NCBI RefSeq assembly: GCF_003337175.1
Contig: NZ_NETH01000011.1
Location: 1-53,420, forward strand
DNA length: 53,420 nucleotides
Direction: 5' to 3'
Source: Streptococcus gallolyticus
GTDB lineage: Bacteria > Bacillota > Bacilli > Lactobacillales > Streptococcaceae
Shown: positions 29,901-40,205 of the stretch, one piece after another
Position numbering within the stretch: the first letter of the stretch is position 1
Layout: each line of letters starts with the position of its first letter
Position numbers and translations under genes: made by a program
Notes under the pieces: model-generated
The model's input: only the letters and a program-made list of their open reading frames with translations
What the model was told of the DNA's origin: nothing
The model's database searches: none

Positions 29901-31481
29901 ACCGAGGTAAACACTCGTTGACACAACGATTTGTTCACGAATGGCATCAATTGGCGGATTAGTTACCTGTGCAAATTGTTGCTTGAAGAAAGTGAAAAGC
30001 GATTGGCTCTTATTAGAGAGAACGGCTAATGGGCTATCAAATCCCATGGAAATAACAGGTTCTTCACCTTTTTCAGACATTGGTAGAATGACCGTACGAA
30101 TGACTTCTTCATTGTAGCCGTAAGCCTTCCACATTGTTTCAATGTCATTTGTTTCTTGAGTCAATTTGCCAGCTTCAAAGTCGTTAAGATGAGCAATGTT
30201 TTCGTCAACCCACTCTTTGTAGGGATATTGTGCAGCATAGTATGCTTTCACTTCTTCATTGCGCATTAGTTTTCCTGAAGTCGTGTCAATCAGCATCATA
30301 TTACCAGGTCCAAGTACACCTTTTTCAACAACACGACTTGGTTCAAGATCGACAACACCAGACTCACTTGAGCAAATCAGGAAATTATCTTTTGTCAATG
30401 AATAACGGCTAGGACGCAAGCCATTACGGTCCAAACGCGCACCAACCATATCACCGTCAGTGAAAACAAGCGCTGCTGGACCATCCCATGGCGCTACAAA
30501 ACTTGACGCATATTCATAAAATGCCTTCAAATCATCTGACAGCCCTGATTCATCACCCCAAGCTTCAGGTACCATCATTAAAAGACTTTGTGGAATATCA
30601 CGACCATTACGGTAAAGATATTCTAGACAGTTTTCCAACTTGGCAGAGTCCGAATTTTCTTCGTTATAAACTTCAATCTGGTGACTATGCATCCAGTTTT
30701 CAGCACCACGGAGCGTATTAATTTCACCATTGTGTGCCAAAAAGCGAAATGGCTGTGCACGATCCCAAGATGGAAAAGTATTTGTAGAAAAGCGTGAGTG
30801 TGTCAAGGCAATATGAGATTTGAACTGTTCATCTTGTAAATCAGGATAAAAAAGCCCAACTTGGAAAGCATGAAGCATTCCTTTGTACACAATTGTCTTA
30901 CTTGAAAGTGAGCAAATGAAAAATTCATCAGCTGAAAAACTCTTTTCAAGTTGGCGACGTAAGCGAAACAACTTATCCTCAAAATCACGGCCAGCTTTTG
31001 TGTCATCAGGTTTCTTAACAAAAACTTGTACAAAACTTGGCATAATTTCTTGGGCTGCTGGACCACAATTATCGTAATGAAATGGCACATCACGTGTCAT
31101 CAAAACCTGAAAACCTGCTAGTTTAATTTCAGCTTTAACAGCTTCCAAAAGGCTTAGCTTAGCTTCAGTATCCTGAGGTAAAAATAATTGTGCAACGGCA
31201 TAATCGCCTTTTTTAGGCAAAACATAACCTGCTTCTTTAGCTTTTAATTGGAAAAAGTCATCAGGCAAAGCAAGTAGCATTCCTGCACCGTCTCCTGTAT
31301 CAGGTTCTGCACCTGTACCTCCACGGTGATTCATACGAGTTAACATGGTTAAGGCATAATCAATCAAAGTATGGCTAGCTTTACCATCAAGCTGGGCAAC
31401 AAACCCCATACCACAAGCATCCGATTCAAAAGATGGATCCCAAAGCGTTGTCTGTTGCGCTCTCAAAGCACTTTCATTCAT
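26964..31481 (-). CDS. gltB: Glutamate synthase large subunit
   Basis: A 1505-residue GOGAT alpha subunit making two glutamates from glutamine and 2-oxoglutarate. A class II glutaminase domain begins at the predicted nucleophile Cys23 (DACGMGF), after a 22-residue propeptide. Central and FMN-binding domains follow, with GEGGENRNRF and GYDGGTGASP. The 3Fe-4S motif CSLNTCPVGVATQ and the C-terminal beta-helix of GxxG repeats complete it. The ATG at 31481 has AGGAG upstream; the longer frame adds six residues. The -10 box TATAAT (31549-31554) is extended. Confidence 0.95.
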   Translation of the reverse strand: MNESALRAQQTTLWDPSFESDACGMGFVAQLDGKASHTLIDYALTMLTRMNHRGGTGAEPDTGDGAGMLLALPDDFFQLKAKEAGYVLPKKGDYAVAQLFLPQDTEAKLSLLEAVKAEIKLAGFQVLMTRDVPFHYDNCGPAAQEIMPSFVQVFVKKPDDTKAGRDFEDKLFRLRRQLEKSFSADEFFICSLSSKTIVYKGMLHAFQVGLFYPDLQDEQFKSHIALTHSRFSTNTFPSWDRAQPFRFLAHNGEINTLRGAENWMHSHQIEVYNEENSDSAKLENCLEYLYRNGRDIPQSLLMMVPEAWGDESGLSDDLKAFYEYASSFVAPWDGPAALVFTDGDMVGARLDRNGLRPSRYSLTKDNFLICSSESGVVDLEPSRVVEKGVLGPGNMMLIDTTSGKLMRNEEVKAYYAAQYPYKEWVDENIAHLNDFEAGKLTQETNDIETMWKAYGYNEEVIRTVILPMSEKGEEPVISMGFDSPLAVLSNKSQSLFTFFKQQFAQVTNPPIDAIREQIVVSTSVYLGGDGNFKVDGADNCVKVKIDSPVLSSQDFAKIANLKDDRYCATTLSTVYDVVEPSHNRLQRALENLFKAAEKAVDNGSKIIILSDRNVKENQTTIPMLLAVSGLNNYMVVKGKASQFSIVVDTAEAIEVHHFATLVGYGAAAVHPYGAYATLKEYGKDELAFEKYRKAAEKGIVKVMSRMGISTILGYKGAQLFEAVGLSDSVVNKYFTGTVTRIGGLSLDQIEKEYLQRMEDAFGPRRGDYLQSGGIYQFKADGEYHLFNPHTIYNFQQAVRKGDYKLFKEYTAELDKEALSTPTTLRSIWEFKSDRPKVDLSEVEPAETIVKRFKVGAMSFGSLSKEAHETIAEAMNAIGAKSNSGEGGENRNRFKVQPDGRHLNSKIKQVASGRFGVNAEYLMSAEELQIKLAQGAKPGEGGQLPGQKVFPWVAEIRGATPGVRLISPPPHHDIYSIEDLAQLIYDLKAINPYAKINVKLVSSTGVGTIATGCVKAGADKVVISGYDGGTGASPRNSVRDAGLPWEMGLAEAHQTLSLNRLRQRMTLETDGKLMTGRDLAIATLLGAEEYSFASLALISIGCVMMRVCSLNTCPVGVATQNPDLRKHFAGKPEHVMNMMMFMAEELREYMAELGFRSVDEMVGHSEILKAKFIPKGKAKTLDFSRMLGTAYPIDRKTEDPFAQARQWKELDGFAKAAVDNGISVTVKESINNVQRAVGARMAGWMAERYGNDTVEPGLIKYDYTGIAGQSFASFITQGMELTLVGEANDYIAKSMSGGRLIVKPPHDAAYDVENSPIVGNVALFGAVKGEAYFAGRAGERFCVRNSGAKVVVEGVGAHGCEYMTGGVAVILGTTGRNFAAGMSGGVAYVYDVDGDFAEKVNQEMVDLYKVGETRGDDVLVDMIQKHYEYTGSAKAKRLLDNWAQEVDKFIKVYPTEFHDINTIEYALANTGLEGDELELRTFEIATGGAETAAKKEELLAQVTGGK

Positions 31482-31548
31482 AGCTTCTACTCCTATCATT
31501 AGTACAAATAGTCCAAAACAGTCTAATTATTCAGAATATTTGTTTTAA

Positions 31549-31557
31549 ATTATACCA
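31549..31557 (-). promoter_or_regulatory. gltB promoter (extended -10)
   Basis: TGGTATAAT on the minus strand, with no clear -35 hexamer at 17 bp. This suggests an extended -10 or activator-dependent promoter. Confidence 0.5.
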
Positions 31558-31619
31558 CATTCCGTTAAATTAGAATAGTTCTTAGTTAAACTTTCTAGCG
31601 ATAAATGTGATTTTGGTAC

Positions 31620-31642
31620 AAAAAAGACAGCCAGAAGCTGTC
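31620..31642 (-). terminator. Terminator of glnA
   Basis: On the minus strand GACAGC-TTCTG-GCTGTC is followed by TTTTTT. Confidence 0.85.
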
Positions 31643-31655
31643 TCTTTACTACTTC

Positions 31656-33002
31656 TTAGTATAAATCTAGATAGTTATCAATTTCCCATTGTGAAACAAA
31701 GGCCGCATAGCTTGACCATTCAATTTTCTTTGCCTCTACAAAGTTTACAAGGATATGTTCACCAAGGGCAGCTTTAACAACGTCATCTTCCTGTAGTGCT
31801 TTAACAGCATTGTGCAAAGTAGAAGGAAGATCACGAATCCCTGCTTCCTTACGCTCTTCTTCAGTCATGACATAGATATTTGATTCGACTGGAGCAGGAG
31901 CTTCAATTTTATTTTCAATACCATCAAGACCTGCTTCAAGAAGAACAGTCAGTGCAAGATAGGGATTAGCAGTTGGGTCAACAGAACGAAGTTCTAAACG
32001 AGTACCCATACCACGTGACGCAGGAACGCGGATCAGTGGGGAACGATTACGTCCAGCCCATGCAATGTAAACAGGCGCTTCATAACCAGGAACCAAACGT
32101 TTGTAGGAGTTTACAGTTGGGTTCATGATAGCAGTGTAGTTATAAGCATGCTTCATCAAACCGCCAAGGAAGTAATAGGCTGTTTCTGATAATTGCATCC
32201 CTTTTGGATCCTCAGTATCGTAAAAGGCATTGTTGCCATCATAATCAAACAATGACATGTTACAGTGCATCCCTGAGCCATTGATACCAAATTTAGGTTT
32301 AGCCATGAACGTAGCGTAAAGACCATGTTTCCGAGCGATTGTCTTCACAACAAGTTTGAAAATTTGGATGTTATCACATGCTTTCAAGACGTCAGCATAT
32401 TTAAAATCAATTTCATGTTGACCAACAGCTACTTCGTGGTGACTTGCTTCAACTTCAAATCCCATTTCAGTCAAAACATTAACGATTTCACGACGAGTGT
32501 TATCTGCAAGGTCAGTTGGGGCAAGATCGAAGTAACCACCACGGTCATTTACTTCAAGAGTTGCGTCACCTTTTTCATCCAATTTGAATAAGAAGAACTC
32601 TGGTTCTGGACCAAGGTTAAAGGATTTGAAACCAACTTTTTCCATGTGACGAAGGGCACGTTTCAAATTGCCACGTGGATCACCTGCAAATGGTTCCCCT
32701 TCAGGGGTATAGATGTCACAGATCAATCCTGCAACAGCTCCATTTTCGCCTCCCCAAGGAAATACTGTCCAAGTATTAAGATCTGGATGCAAGAACATAT
32801 CAGATTCATTGATACGCACAAAACCTTCGATCGAAGAACCATCAAACATTGCTTTGTTTGCTAATACCTTGTCAAGTTGTTCATCAGTTGCTGGAATTTC
32901 CACATTTTTTAATGTCCCAGCGATATCTGAGAACATTAAACGCAAGAAAGTTACATTTTTTTCTTTGACTTCGCGACGAATGTCAGCTGCTGTAATAGTC
33001 AT
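31656..33002 (-). CDS. glnA: Glutamine synthetase, type I
   Basis: A 448-residue GSI enzyme condensing glutamate and ammonia with ATP. The N-terminal beta-grasp domain and the catalytic domain are complete: DGSSIEGF near 54, EPEFFLF near 135, [10 protein letters not shown] and NRSPLIRVP. The length and absence of the 25-residue insertion fit the Firmicute GSI-alpha type, which is feedback inhibited and interacts with GlnR rather than being adenylylated. It is the second gene of glnRA and feeds glutamine to the neighbouring gltBD. Confidence 0.96.
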   Translation of the reverse strand: MTITAADIRREVKEKNVTFLRLMFSDIAGTLKNVEIPATDEQLDKVLANKAMFDGSSIEGFVRINESDMFLHPDLNTWTVFPWGGENGAVAGLICDIYTPEGEPFAGDPRGNLKRALRHMEKVGFKSFNLGPEPEFFLFKLDEKGDATLEVNDRGGYFDLAPTDLADNTRREIVNVLTEMGFEVEASHHEVAVGQHEIDFKYADVLKACDNIQIFKLVVKTIARKHGLYATFMAKPKFGINGSGMHCNMSLFDYDGNNAFYDTEDPKGMQLSETAYYFLGGLMKHAYNYTAIMNPTVNSYKRLVPGYEAPVYIAWAGRNRSPLIRVPASRGMGTRLELRSVDPTANPYLALTVLLEAGLDGIENKIEAPAPVESNIYVMTEEERKEAGIRDLPSTLHNAVKALQEDDVVKAALGEHILVNFVEAKKIEWSSYAAFVSQWEIDNYLDLY

Positions 33003-33051
33003 GAATTAAGGTCTCCTTTTTAAAATCGAAATAACCAAGCGAGGCGTATTT

Positions 33052-33423
33052 TTAGATGCGCCAGTTGCTAATGTACTGTGATGGGGCCGAAAAACGACCT
33101 TGGTTACGGAGTTCATCTTGTAAGATACGACGAACATCAGCATCAGTTAAAGATTTTTGTTTCTGATGTGCTTTATCTTGCCGCTCCGCATATTCACGCT
33201 TAATAGCCGCAATATTAAGCCCCTCATCAAGAAAATCTTTAATTTCGAGCAATCGATCCATATCGTTTAACGAATACATACGACGATTTCCCGACGTCCT
33301 CTCTGGGGTAATTAAACCCTGATCTTCATAATAACGAATCTGGCGTGCTGTTAAATCCGTCAATTTCATTACTGTTCCAATAGGAAATACCGCCATTGAA
33401 CGTCTGAGTTCTTTTTCTTTCAT
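33052..33423 (-). CDS. glnR: Nitrogen repressor GlnR
   Basis: A 123-residue MerR-family dimer: winged helix 13-80 (MKLTDLTARQIRYYEDQGLI region) and a C-terminal tail ending QYISNWRI. In related bacteria this tail senses feedback-inhibited glutamine synthetase. It represses glnRA and other nitrogen genes when glutamine is abundant. GGAGGTCATC precedes the start, and a perfect operator lies upstream. Confidence 0.94.
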   Translation of the reverse strand: MKEKELRRSMAVFPIGTVMKLTDLTARQIRYYEDQGLITPERTSGNRRMYSLNDMDRLLEIKDFLDEGLNIAAIKREYAERQDKAHQKQKSLTDADVRRILQDELRNQGRFSAPSQYISNWRI

Positions 33424-33444
33424 GATGACCTCCTTCCGATACTT

Positions 33445-33497
33445 ATTATAGTCTGAAAATTCTAAACTGTCAACCTCTTATGTAAGAAAATATGACA
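33445..33497 (-). promoter_or_regulatory. glnRA promoter with GlnR operator
   Basis: The operator TGTCATATTTTCTTACA (33481-33497, minus strand) fits TGTNAN7TNACA exactly. It lies just upstream of TTGACA (33468-33473), a 17-bp spacer and TATAAT (33445-33450). Confidence 0.85.
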
Positions 33498-33511
33498 TAA
33501 ATAATTTTTTT

Positions 33512-34057
33512 TTATTTTTTTAAACTCTTTTGGCGTAACAGCTCCTTCATCCGATCGACATCAGAATTAACAAGGATAGCCACAAAGACTCCACAAAATG
33601 TTTCAAAGATTCTAGCAAATACGTATAAAATGGTATCTCCAGCAGGAATCGATAAGGTAATAATCAAAAGTGCTGATGTTCCACCAATGATTCCTGCTTT
33701 GTTATTAATTGAAACATTAATCATAATTCCTAACATGGTAAAAATTGGGACAAAAATCAAGGTTACCCAAAACTGATTATGGAAAAATTGATTGATAAAA
33801 AAGAAGAGCAAAGATAGCAAACCACCAACACTATTTCCAACCACACGTGAGAAGCCAAAATGAACACTTTTGTCCAAACTTTCACGTAAACTGAAAACAG
33901 CTGTCAGCGTTCCTATCTGCAGCCCTTCCCATCCAAATAAATGGAAAATTAATAAAACCAAAAAAACAGCTAAACCAGTCTTAAAGGTGCGCATGCCCAA
34001 TTTAAATTGACTCGGGTCAAACTTATAATTCGATAAAAGATTTTTTAGATAATTCAT
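33512..34057 (-). CDS. FUSC-like small integral membrane protein
   Basis: A 181-residue protein with a cytoplasmic N-terminus (FKLGMRTFKTG) and about five helices between 25 and 165. The motif GTLTAVFSLRESLDKSVHFGFSR resembles the N-terminal half of FUSC/aromatic acid exporter proteins, with key residues R-E-S and a following R-x-x-G-x-x-x-G. No soluble domain is attached. It has a conserved position between glnR and pgk in streptococci. The function is unproven. Confidence 0.7.
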   Translation of the reverse strand: MNYLKNLLSNYKFDPSQFKLGMRTFKTGLAVFLVLLIFHLFGWEGLQIGTLTAVFSLRESLDKSVHFGFSRVVGNSVGGLLSLLFFFINQFFHNQFWVTLIFVPIFTMLGIMINVSINNKAGIIGGTSALLIITLSIPAGDTILYVFARIFETFCGVFVAILVNSDVDRMKELLRQKSLKK

Positions 34058-34227
34058 AACTCACAACCAATTTGCATTTTCTTTATTTTAACATATTTTC
34101 AAATTGATTTGTGAGCGTTTCACCAATATGAATGCGTTTACCACAAAATATCTCTCACTTGAATTCCACAAAATAAAATAATAGTCCCACTATAAAATGT
34201 TTTCTTTTCATTTATGGATTTTACACA

Positions 34228-34251
34228 CAAAAAAGGACGGCAAGACCGCCC
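34228..34251 (-). terminator. Terminator of pgk
   Basis: On the minus strand GGGCGG-TCTTG-CCGTCC is followed by TTTTTT, with one mismatch in the stem. Confidence 0.8.
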
Positions 34252-34278
34252 TTTTGAATCTTCTTAACGAAGAAATTA

Positions 34279-35475
34279 TTATTTATCAGTAAGTGCTGCA
34301 AGACCTGGAAGTACTTTACCTTCAAGAAGTTCCATAGAAGCTCCACCACCAGTAGAAATCCATGAGAATTTGTCAGCACGACCAAGGTTGATAGCTGCGG
34401 CAGCTGAGTCACCACCACCGATGATTGATTTAACGCCTGGTTGTTTAACGATAGCGTCCATTACACCGATTGTACCAGCTTGGAAATCAGGGTTTTCGAA
34501 CACACCCATAGGTCCGTTCCAAACAACTGTTTTAGCACCAGTCAATTCTTCGTCAAATTTAGCGATAGATTTTGGACCGATATCAAGACCAAGGAATCCA
34601 GCATCTACTGCTGCACCTTCAGTATCTTTAACTTCAGTGTAATCAGCAAAAGCGTTAGCTTCTTTTGAGTCAACTGGCAAGATTAATTTTCCATCAGCTT
34701 TAGCCAAAAGTTCTTTAGCAACATCAAGTTTGTCTTCTTCAACAAGTGAGTTACCGATTTCGATACCTTGTGCTTTAAGGAATGTGTAAGTCATACCACC
34801 ACCGATAAGGACTTTATCAGCTTTCTTCAACAAGTTTTCGATAACACCGATTTTATCTGAAACTTTTGAACCACCAAGGATTGCGATAAATGGACGAACT
34901 GGTTTTTCAACAGCTTCTTGGATATATGCAATCTCGTTTTCAAGAAGGAAACCTGCAACAGCTTTTTCAACGTTTGCAGAGATACCTACGTTAGATGCGT
35001 GTGCACGGTGTGCAGTACCAAATGCATCGTTAACGAAGATTCCGTCACCAAGTGAAGCCCAGTATTTACCAAGTTCTGGATCGTTTTTAGATTCTTTTTT
35101 ACCGTCAACATCTTCAAAACGAGTGTTTTCAACAAGAAGAACTTCACCGTCTTTAAGGTTGTTGATAGCTTCTTCAAGTTCAGCACCACGTGTAACACCT
35201 GGGAAGACAACTTCTTGACCAAGTTTAGCTGCCAAATCAGCTGCTACTGGAGCAAGAGATTTACCTTCTTTATCAGCTTCTTCTTTAACACGTCCAAGGT
35301 GAGAGAAAAGAATTGCACGACCACCTTGTTCGATGATGTACTTGATTGTTGGAAGAGCCGCAGAAATACGGTTGTCGTTAGTGATAACGCCATCTTTCAA
35401 AGGCACGTTAAAGTCAACACGGACAAGAACTTTTTTGCCTTTCAAATCAACGTCTTTAACAGTCAATTTAGCCAT
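34279..35475 (-). CDS. pgk: Phosphoglycerate kinase
   Basis: A 398-residue two-domain glycolytic kinase making ATP from 1,3-bisphosphoglycerate. The N-domain substrate motif is [11 protein letters not shown] (about 18-28), with HLGR near 60. The C-domain has the nucleotide loop [11 protein letters not shown] and the terminal GGGDSAAA motif. It is strongly codon-biased, like its neighbours. Its upstream promoter has the extended -10 TGATATAAT, and AAGGAGT precedes the start. Confidence 0.96.
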   Translation of the reverse strand: MAKLTVKDVDLKGKKVLVRVDFNVPLKDGVITNDNRISAALPTIKYIIEQGGRAILFSHLGRVKEEADKEGKSLAPVAADLAAKLGQEVVFPGVTRGAELEEAINNLKDGEVLLVENTRFEDVDGKKESKNDPELGKYWASLGDGIFVNDAFGTAHRAHASNVGISANVEKAVAGFLLENEIAYIQEAVEKPVRPFIAILGGSKVSDKIGVIENLLKKADKVLIGGGMTYTFLKAQGIEIGNSLVEEDKLDVAKELLAKADGKLILPVDSKEANAFADYTEVKDTEGAAVDAGFLGLDIGPKSIAKFDEELTGAKTVVWNGPMGVFENPDFQAGTIGVMDAIVKQPGVKSIIGGGDSAAAAINLGRADKFSWISTGGGASMELLEGKVLPGLAALTDK

Positions 35476-35617
35476 TTGATAGGACTCCTTATTATTTTTT
35501 ATACATGCTAATTATATCACAAAAGCTGTAAAAGAGGTAGCAAAATCAGTACATTTTGTACGCCAGCCACTACTAAACAAGGAAATCTGTGAATTTCTGT
35601 ATCATTTTACAATATGC

Positions 35618-35642
35618 AAAAAAGAGAGGAACGAATCCTCTC
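35618..35642 (-). terminator. Terminator of gap
   Basis: On the minus strand GAGAGGA-TTCGT-TCCTCTC is followed by TTTTTT. Confidence 0.87.
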
Positions 35643-35662
35643 TTCTTCAGCTAACTCATTGA

Positions 35663-36676
35663 TTATTTAGCAATTTTTGCGAAGTATTCAAGAGTACGAA
35701 CAAGTTGTGAAGTGTAAGACATTTCGTTGTCGTACCATGAAACAGTTTTAACCAATTGAGTACCATCAGCTGCTTCAGTTACTTCTGTTTGAGTTGCGTC
35801 AAACAATGAACCGAATGAGATACCTACGATATCGCGTGAAACGATTGGGTCAGTGTTGTAACCGAATGATTCAGTTGCAGCAGCTTGCATAGCAGCGTTA
35901 ACTTCTTCAGCAGTTACTTTTTTGTCAAGAACTGAAACAAGTTCAGTAAGTGATCCAGTTGGAACTGGTACACGTTGAGCATGACCTTGAAGTTTACCGT
36001 TCAATTCTGGGATAACAAGACCGATAGCTTTAGCAGCACCAGTTGAGTTAGGAACGATGTTTTCAGCAGCAGCACGTGCGCGACGGAAATCACCTTTACG
36101 GTGTGGTGCGTCAAGAGTCATTTGGTCACCAGTGTAACCGTGAACTGTAGTCATTGTACCAACTTTAAGACCGAATGATTTGTTCAAAGCATCAGCCATT
36201 GGTGCAAGACAGTTTGTTGTACATGAACCAGCTGAGATAACTGTTTCAGTACCATCAAGAATTTCGTGGTTAGTGTTAAATACGATTGTTTTAACATCTG
36301 ATCCACCAGGAGCTGTGATAACAACTTTTTTAGCTCCACCTTCGTGCAAGTGTTTTTCAGCAGCAGCTTTAGTTGCAAAGAAACCAGTTGCTTCAAGAAC
36401 GATTTCTACACCATCGTTAGCCCAGTCGATTTGTTCTGGGTCACGTTCTGCAGAAACTTTAACGAATTGACCGTTAACTTCAAAACCACCATCTTTAACA
36501 ACAACATCACCGTCGAAACGACCTTGAGTTGTATCGTATTTCAACAAGTGTGCAAGCATAGCTGGGTCAGTAAGGTCGTTAATACGAGCTACTTCAACAC
36601 CTTCAACGTTTTGGATACGACGGAATGCAAGACGACCGATACGACCGAAACCGTTAATACCAACTTTAACTACCAT
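35663..36676 (-). CDS. gap: Glyceraldehyde-3-phosphate dehydrogenase
   Basis: A 337-residue NAD-dependent glycolytic dehydrogenase, also known as a surface-displayed moonlighting protein in streptococci. The Rossmann motif [10 protein letters not shown] starts at residue 6, the catalytic cysteine lies in SAGSCTTNC (about 150-158), and the phosphate-binding loop is [11 protein letters not shown] start at MVVKVG (36676), preceded by AAGGAGGAAA; the nine-residue upstream extension is untranslated leader. Confidence 0.96.
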   Translation of the reverse strand: MVVKVGINGFGRIGRLAFRRIQNVEGVEVARINDLTDPAMLAHLLKYDTTQGRFDGDVVVKDGGFEVNGQFVKVSAERDPEQIDWANDGVEIVLEATGFFATKAAAEKHLHEGGAKKVVITAPGGSDVKTIVFNTNHEILDGTETVISAGSCTTNCLAPMADALNKSFGLKVGTMTTVHGYTGDQMTLDAPHRKGDFRRARAAAENIVPNSTGAAKAIGLVIPELNGKLQGHAQRVPVPTGSLTELVSVLDKKVTAEEVNAAMQAAATESFGYNTDPIVSRDIVGISFGSLFDATQTEVTEAADGTQLVKTVSWYDNEMSYTSQLVRTLEYFAKIAK

Positions 36677-36790
36677 TAGTGATTTCCTCCTTATGAAAAT
36701 CAAAAAAATTTTTATTTTAAAAGGTTTCCCTTTTAGACAATTGTGAAAAGATTAACTTACGTAGGCACAAATCAACCTTTCAACGTTAGT

Positions 36791-36819
36791 ATTATATAAC
36801 TATTTCGCCAAAATTGCAA
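36791..36819 (-). promoter_or_regulatory. gap promoter
   Basis: TTGCAA (36814-36819), a 17-bp spacer and TATAAT (36791-36796) on the minus strand, with a leader of about 105 nt. Confidence 0.6.
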
Positions 36820-36841
36820 ATATTATTACCGTTTTCATAAT

Positions 36842-36867
36842 AAAAAAGGACGCTCTTTTGAGCATCC
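36842..36867 (-). terminator. Terminator of fusA
   Basis: On the minus strand GGATGCTC-AAAA-GAGCGTCC is followed by TTTTTT, with one mismatch in the stem. Confidence 0.85.
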
Positions 36868-36880
36868 TCCCTATCCGAAA

Positions 36881-38959
36881 TTATTCACCAGAATTTTTCT
36901 TGATGATTTCTTCTTGTACTGATTTAGGAACGTCTTCATAGTGATCAAATACCATCATGAATGTACCACGTCCTTGAGTTGCAGAACGAAGAACTGTTGC
37001 GTAACCAAACATTTCAGCAAGTGGAACGAAGGCACGAACGATTTGGCTATTACCATGAGCTTCCATACCATCAACACGTCCACGACGAGCTGTAACATGA
37101 CCCATAACGTCACCAAGGTTTTCTTCTGGAGCTGTGATTGTAACAAGCATCATTGGTTCAAGAATAACTGGGTGTGCAGTTTTAGCAGCTTCTTTAAGTG
37201 CAAGTGATGCAGCGATCTTGAAGGCTGTTTCAGATGAATCGACATCGTGGTATGAACCATCGTAAAGTTTAGCTTTAACGTCAACCATTGGGTAACCAGC
37301 AAGAACACCGTTAGCCATAGATTCTTGAAGACCTTTTTCTACTGCAGGGATGAATTCACGAGGAACGACACCACCGACGATAGCATTTTCGAATTCGAAT
37401 CCTTTACCTTCTTCATTTGGAGTAAATTCAATCCAAACATCACCGAATTGACCTTTACCACCAGATTGGCGTTTGAAGAATCCACGTGCTTGAGTAGCTT
37501 GACGGAATGTTTCACGGTATGATACTTGTGGAGCACCTACGTTTGCTTCAACTTTGAATTCACGTTTCATACGGTCAACAAGGACGTCAAGGTGAAGTTC
37601 ACCCATACCAGAGATAACTGTTTCACCAGTTTCAACATTAGTTTCAACACGGAATGTTGGGTCTTCTTCAGCAAGTTTCTGAAGAGCGATACCCATTTTG
37701 TCTTGGTCAGCTTTAGATTTAGGTTCAACCATCAATTGGATAACTGGTTCTGGAACTTCGATTGATTCAAGGATGACTTTAGCTTTTTCATCTGTCAATG
37801 AGTCACCAGTTGTAGTATCTTTCAAACCAACGGCAGCAGCGATATCACCAGCGTAAACTGTTTCGATTTCGTTACGGTGGTTAGCGTGCATTTGAAGGAT
37901 ACGCCCGATACGTTCACGTTTACCTTTAGATGTGTTAAGAACGTAAGAACCGCTGTTCAATACACCTGAGTAAACACGGAAGAATGTCAAACGACCTACG
38001 AATGGGTCAGTCATGATTTTGAATGCAAGGGCTGCAAATGGTTCTTCATCTGACGCTGGACGTTCTTCTTCTTCGTCTGTATCTGGGTTGACACCTTTGA
38101 TTGCAGGGATGTCAAGTGGGCTTGGAAGGTAGTCGATAACCGCATCAAGCATCATTTGAACACCTTTATTTTTGAAGGCAGAACCACAAAGAACTGGGAA
38201 GAATTCAACGTTGATAGTTGCTTTACGGATAGCAGCTTTCAATTCAGCTTCAGTGATTTCTTCACCTTCAAGGTATTTCATCATCAATTCTTCATCAGTT
38301 TCAGCAACTGCTTCAATCAATTTTTCACGATATTCGTTAGCTTGATCGACGTATTCAGCTGGAATATCTTCTTCAAGAATATCTGTACCAAGGTCGTTAG
38401 TATAGATTTCCGCTTTCATTTTAACCAAGTCAATGATACCGTTGAAGCTATCTTCAGAACCGATTGGCAATTGAATTGGGTGAGCGTTAGCTTGAAGACG
38501 ATCGTGAAGTGTGCTTACTGAGTAAAGGAAGTCAGCACCGATTTTGTCCATTTTGTTTGAGAATACGATACGAGGAACACCGTATTCAGTAGCTTGACGC
38601 CAAACTGTTTCAGTTTGAGGTTCTACACCTGATTGTGAGTCAAGAACTGTTACCGCACCATCAAGAACACGAAGAGAACGTTGTACTTCGATTGTGAAGT
38701 CCACGTGCCCTGGTGTGTCGATAATGTTTACACGATAGTCTTTCCATTGTGCAGTTGTAGCGGCAGATGTGATTGTGATACCACGTTCTTGCTCTTGTTC
38801 CATCCAGTCCATTTGTGAAGCACCTTCGTGTGTTTCACCGATTTTATGGATTTTACCTGTATAGTAAAGAATACGCTCAGTTGTTGTTGTTTTACCAGCA
38901 TCGACGTGAGCCATGATACCAATATTACGAGTTTTTTCAAGTGAAAATTCGCGAGCCAT
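36881..38959 (-). CDS. fusA: Elongation factor G
   Basis: A 692-residue translational GTPase driving ribosomal translocation and recycling. G1 AHVDAGKTT (about 17-25), G3 DTPGHVDF (about 81-88) and G4 NKMDKIG (about 135) are intact. Domains II to V follow at normal length, including the domain IV region [20 protein letters not shown]. It is the last gene of the str group after rpsL and rpsG, but here it also has its own -10 box upstream. Confidence 0.97.
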   Translation of the reverse strand: MAREFSLEKTRNIGIMAHVDAGKTTTTERILYYTGKIHKIGETHEGASQMDWMEQEQERGITITSAATTAQWKDYRVNIIDTPGHVDFTIEVQRSLRVLDGAVTVLDSQSGVEPQTETVWRQATEYGVPRIVFSNKMDKIGADFLYSVSTLHDRLQANAHPIQLPIGSEDSFNGIIDLVKMKAEIYTNDLGTDILEEDIPAEYVDQANEYREKLIEAVAETDEELMMKYLEGEEITEAELKAAIRKATINVEFFPVLCGSAFKNKGVQMMLDAVIDYLPSPLDIPAIKGVNPDTDEEEERPASDEEPFAALAFKIMTDPFVGRLTFFRVYSGVLNSGSYVLNTSKGKRERIGRILQMHANHRNEIETVYAGDIAAAVGLKDTTTGDSLTDEKAKVILESIEVPEPVIQLMVEPKSKADQDKMGIALQKLAEEDPTFRVETNVETGETVISGMGELHLDVLVDRMKREFKVEANVGAPQVSYRETFRQATQARGFFKRQSGGKGQFGDVWIEFTPNEEGKGFEFENAIVGGVVPREFIPAVEKGLQESMANGVLAGYPMVDVKAKLYDGSYHDVDSSETAFKIAASLALKEAAKTAHPVILEPMMLVTITAPEENLGDVMGHVTARRGRVDGMEAHGNSQIVRAFVPLAEMFGYATVLRSATQGRGTFMMVFDHYEDVPKSVQEEIIKKNSGE

Positions 38960-39009
38960 TTTTTTCTCCTATGTATAAATTTAATTTACTACTCTATTAT
39001 AGCATACTT

Positions 39010-39042
39010 TTAGAACGGATAGGCAGGACCTACCCGTTCTAA
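39010..39042 (-). other. Hairpin abutting the fusA promoter
   Basis: TAGAACGG and CCGTTCTA with the TAGG/CCTA extension form a long stem. On the minus strand it is followed by AAAAG, not a T-run, then TATGCTATAAT. It is therefore not a classical terminator; it may be an mRNA processing or attenuation structure between rpsG and fusA. Confidence 0.45.
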
Positions 39043-39159
39043 ACATGCTTTATTAAATTTGATACAGATTAGCAAACAAAACACTTGCTAAACACAGCCT
39101 GAATACCAGTAGTAAAAAAGTTTAATTGTATTCGAAGCTTTGTATCTGTATATCGCAGA

Positions 39160-39630
39160 TTACCAGCGGAAGTGTGCAAACGCACGGTTTGCTTCTGCCA
39201 TACGGTGTGTATCTTCACGTTTTTTAACTGAAGCACCAGTGTTGTTAGCAGCATCCAAGATTTCTTTTGCAAGACGATCTTTCATAGTGTGTTCACCACG
39301 AGCACGTGATGCAGTTACCAACCAACGAAGCCCAAGGGTTGTACGACGTTCTGGACGAACTTCAACTGGGACTTGGTAGTTAGAACCACCAACACGACGA
39401 GCACGTACTTCAAGAACAGGCATGATGTTTTCCATAGCTGTTTCGAATACTTCAAGTGCATCGTTTCCAGTAGCTTCTTTGATTTGTTCAAATGCATCAT
39501 AAACGATTGATGCAGCTGTACCACGTTTACCATCAAGCATAACACGGTTGATAAGACGTGTTACAAGTTGTGAATTGTATAATGGATCTGGCAATACTTC
39601 GCGTTTAGGCGCTCTATTTTTACGACTCAT
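39160..39630 (-). CDS. rpsG: 30S ribosomal protein S7
   Basis: A 156-residue primary 16S rRNA-binding protein that nucleates the 30S head. The N-terminal [18 protein letters not shown] and the beta-hairpin region [16 protein letters not shown] are typical. It lies 20 bases downstream of rpsL, with GAAGGGGG as ribosome-binding site. A 200-base gap separates it from fusA. Confidence 0.97.
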   Translation of the reverse strand: MSRKNRAPKREVLPDPLYNSQLVTRLINRVMLDGKRGTAASIVYDAFEQIKEATGNDALEVFETAMENIMPVLEVRARRVGGSNYQVPVEVRPERRTTLGLRWLVTASRARGEHTMKDRLAKEILDAANNTGASVKKREDTHRMAEANRAFAHFRW

Positions 39631-39650
39631 TTTTTCTTATCCCCCTTCTA

Positions 39651-40064
39651 TTATCCTTTAGGACGTTTTGCACCGTATTTAGAACGGCTTTGTTTACGAT
39701 CAGCAACACCTGCAGTATCAAGTGCACCACGAACGATGTGGTAACGTACCCCTGGAAGGTCTTTTACACGTCCACCACGGATAAGAACAACACTGTGTTC
39801 TTGAAGGTTGTGTCCGATACCTGGGATGTATGCAGTAACTTCGATAAGGTTGCTCAAACGTACACGAGCGAATTTACGAAGGGCTGAGTTAGGTTTTTTA
39901 GGTGTCATTGTTCCAACACGAGTGGCAACACCACGTTTTTGTGGTGAAGATACGTTAGTTTGAACTTTTTTGTGGCTGTTGTAACCAACGTTAAGTGCTG
40001 GTGATTTAGATTTTTCAACTTTAGATTTACGTGGTTTACGTACCAACTGGTTGATTGTAGGCAT
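39651..40064 (-). CDS. rpsL: 30S ribosomal protein S12
   Basis: A 137-residue decoding-centre protein. The residues that mutate to streptomycin resistance are wild type: Lys in [11 protein letters not shown] and Lys in [11 protein letters not shown]. It is the first gene of the str group. ACAGGAGAAAAG precedes the start, and a structured leader of about 135 nt lies upstream. Confidence 0.97.
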   Translation of the reverse strand: MPTINQLVRKPRKSKVEKSKSPALNVGYNSHKKVQTNVSSPQKRGVATRVGTMTPKKPNSALRKFARVRLSNLIEVTAYIPGIGHNLQEHSVVLIRGGRVKDLPGVRYHIVRGALDTAGVADRKQSRSKYGAKRPKG

Positions 40065-40098
40065 CTACTTTTCTCCTGTAAGATTTTTTATTTTGGTT

Positions 40099-40197
40099 GA
40101 TAAGGTACTTGGTGACAGTCCTTATCTAAAATGTGTACTTTGCAACATTTGTCAGCACGTCTCTGTACACTCTGGAGAGACCAAAAGTAAAAAGTAC
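40099..40197 (-). ncRNA. Structured 5' leader of rpsL (candidate)
   Basis: In the leader, GTACTTT (40191-40197) pairs with AAAGTAC (40135-40141), enclosing a GTCTCT/AGAGAC stem (40176-40181 with 40159-40164). A second hairpin GATAAGG/CCTTATC follows (40120-40126 with 40099-40105). The helices are short but exact. I do not recognise a named class; ribosomal-protein autoregulation is a guess. Confidence 0.4.
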
Positions 40198-40205
40198 CGT
40201 TCATT

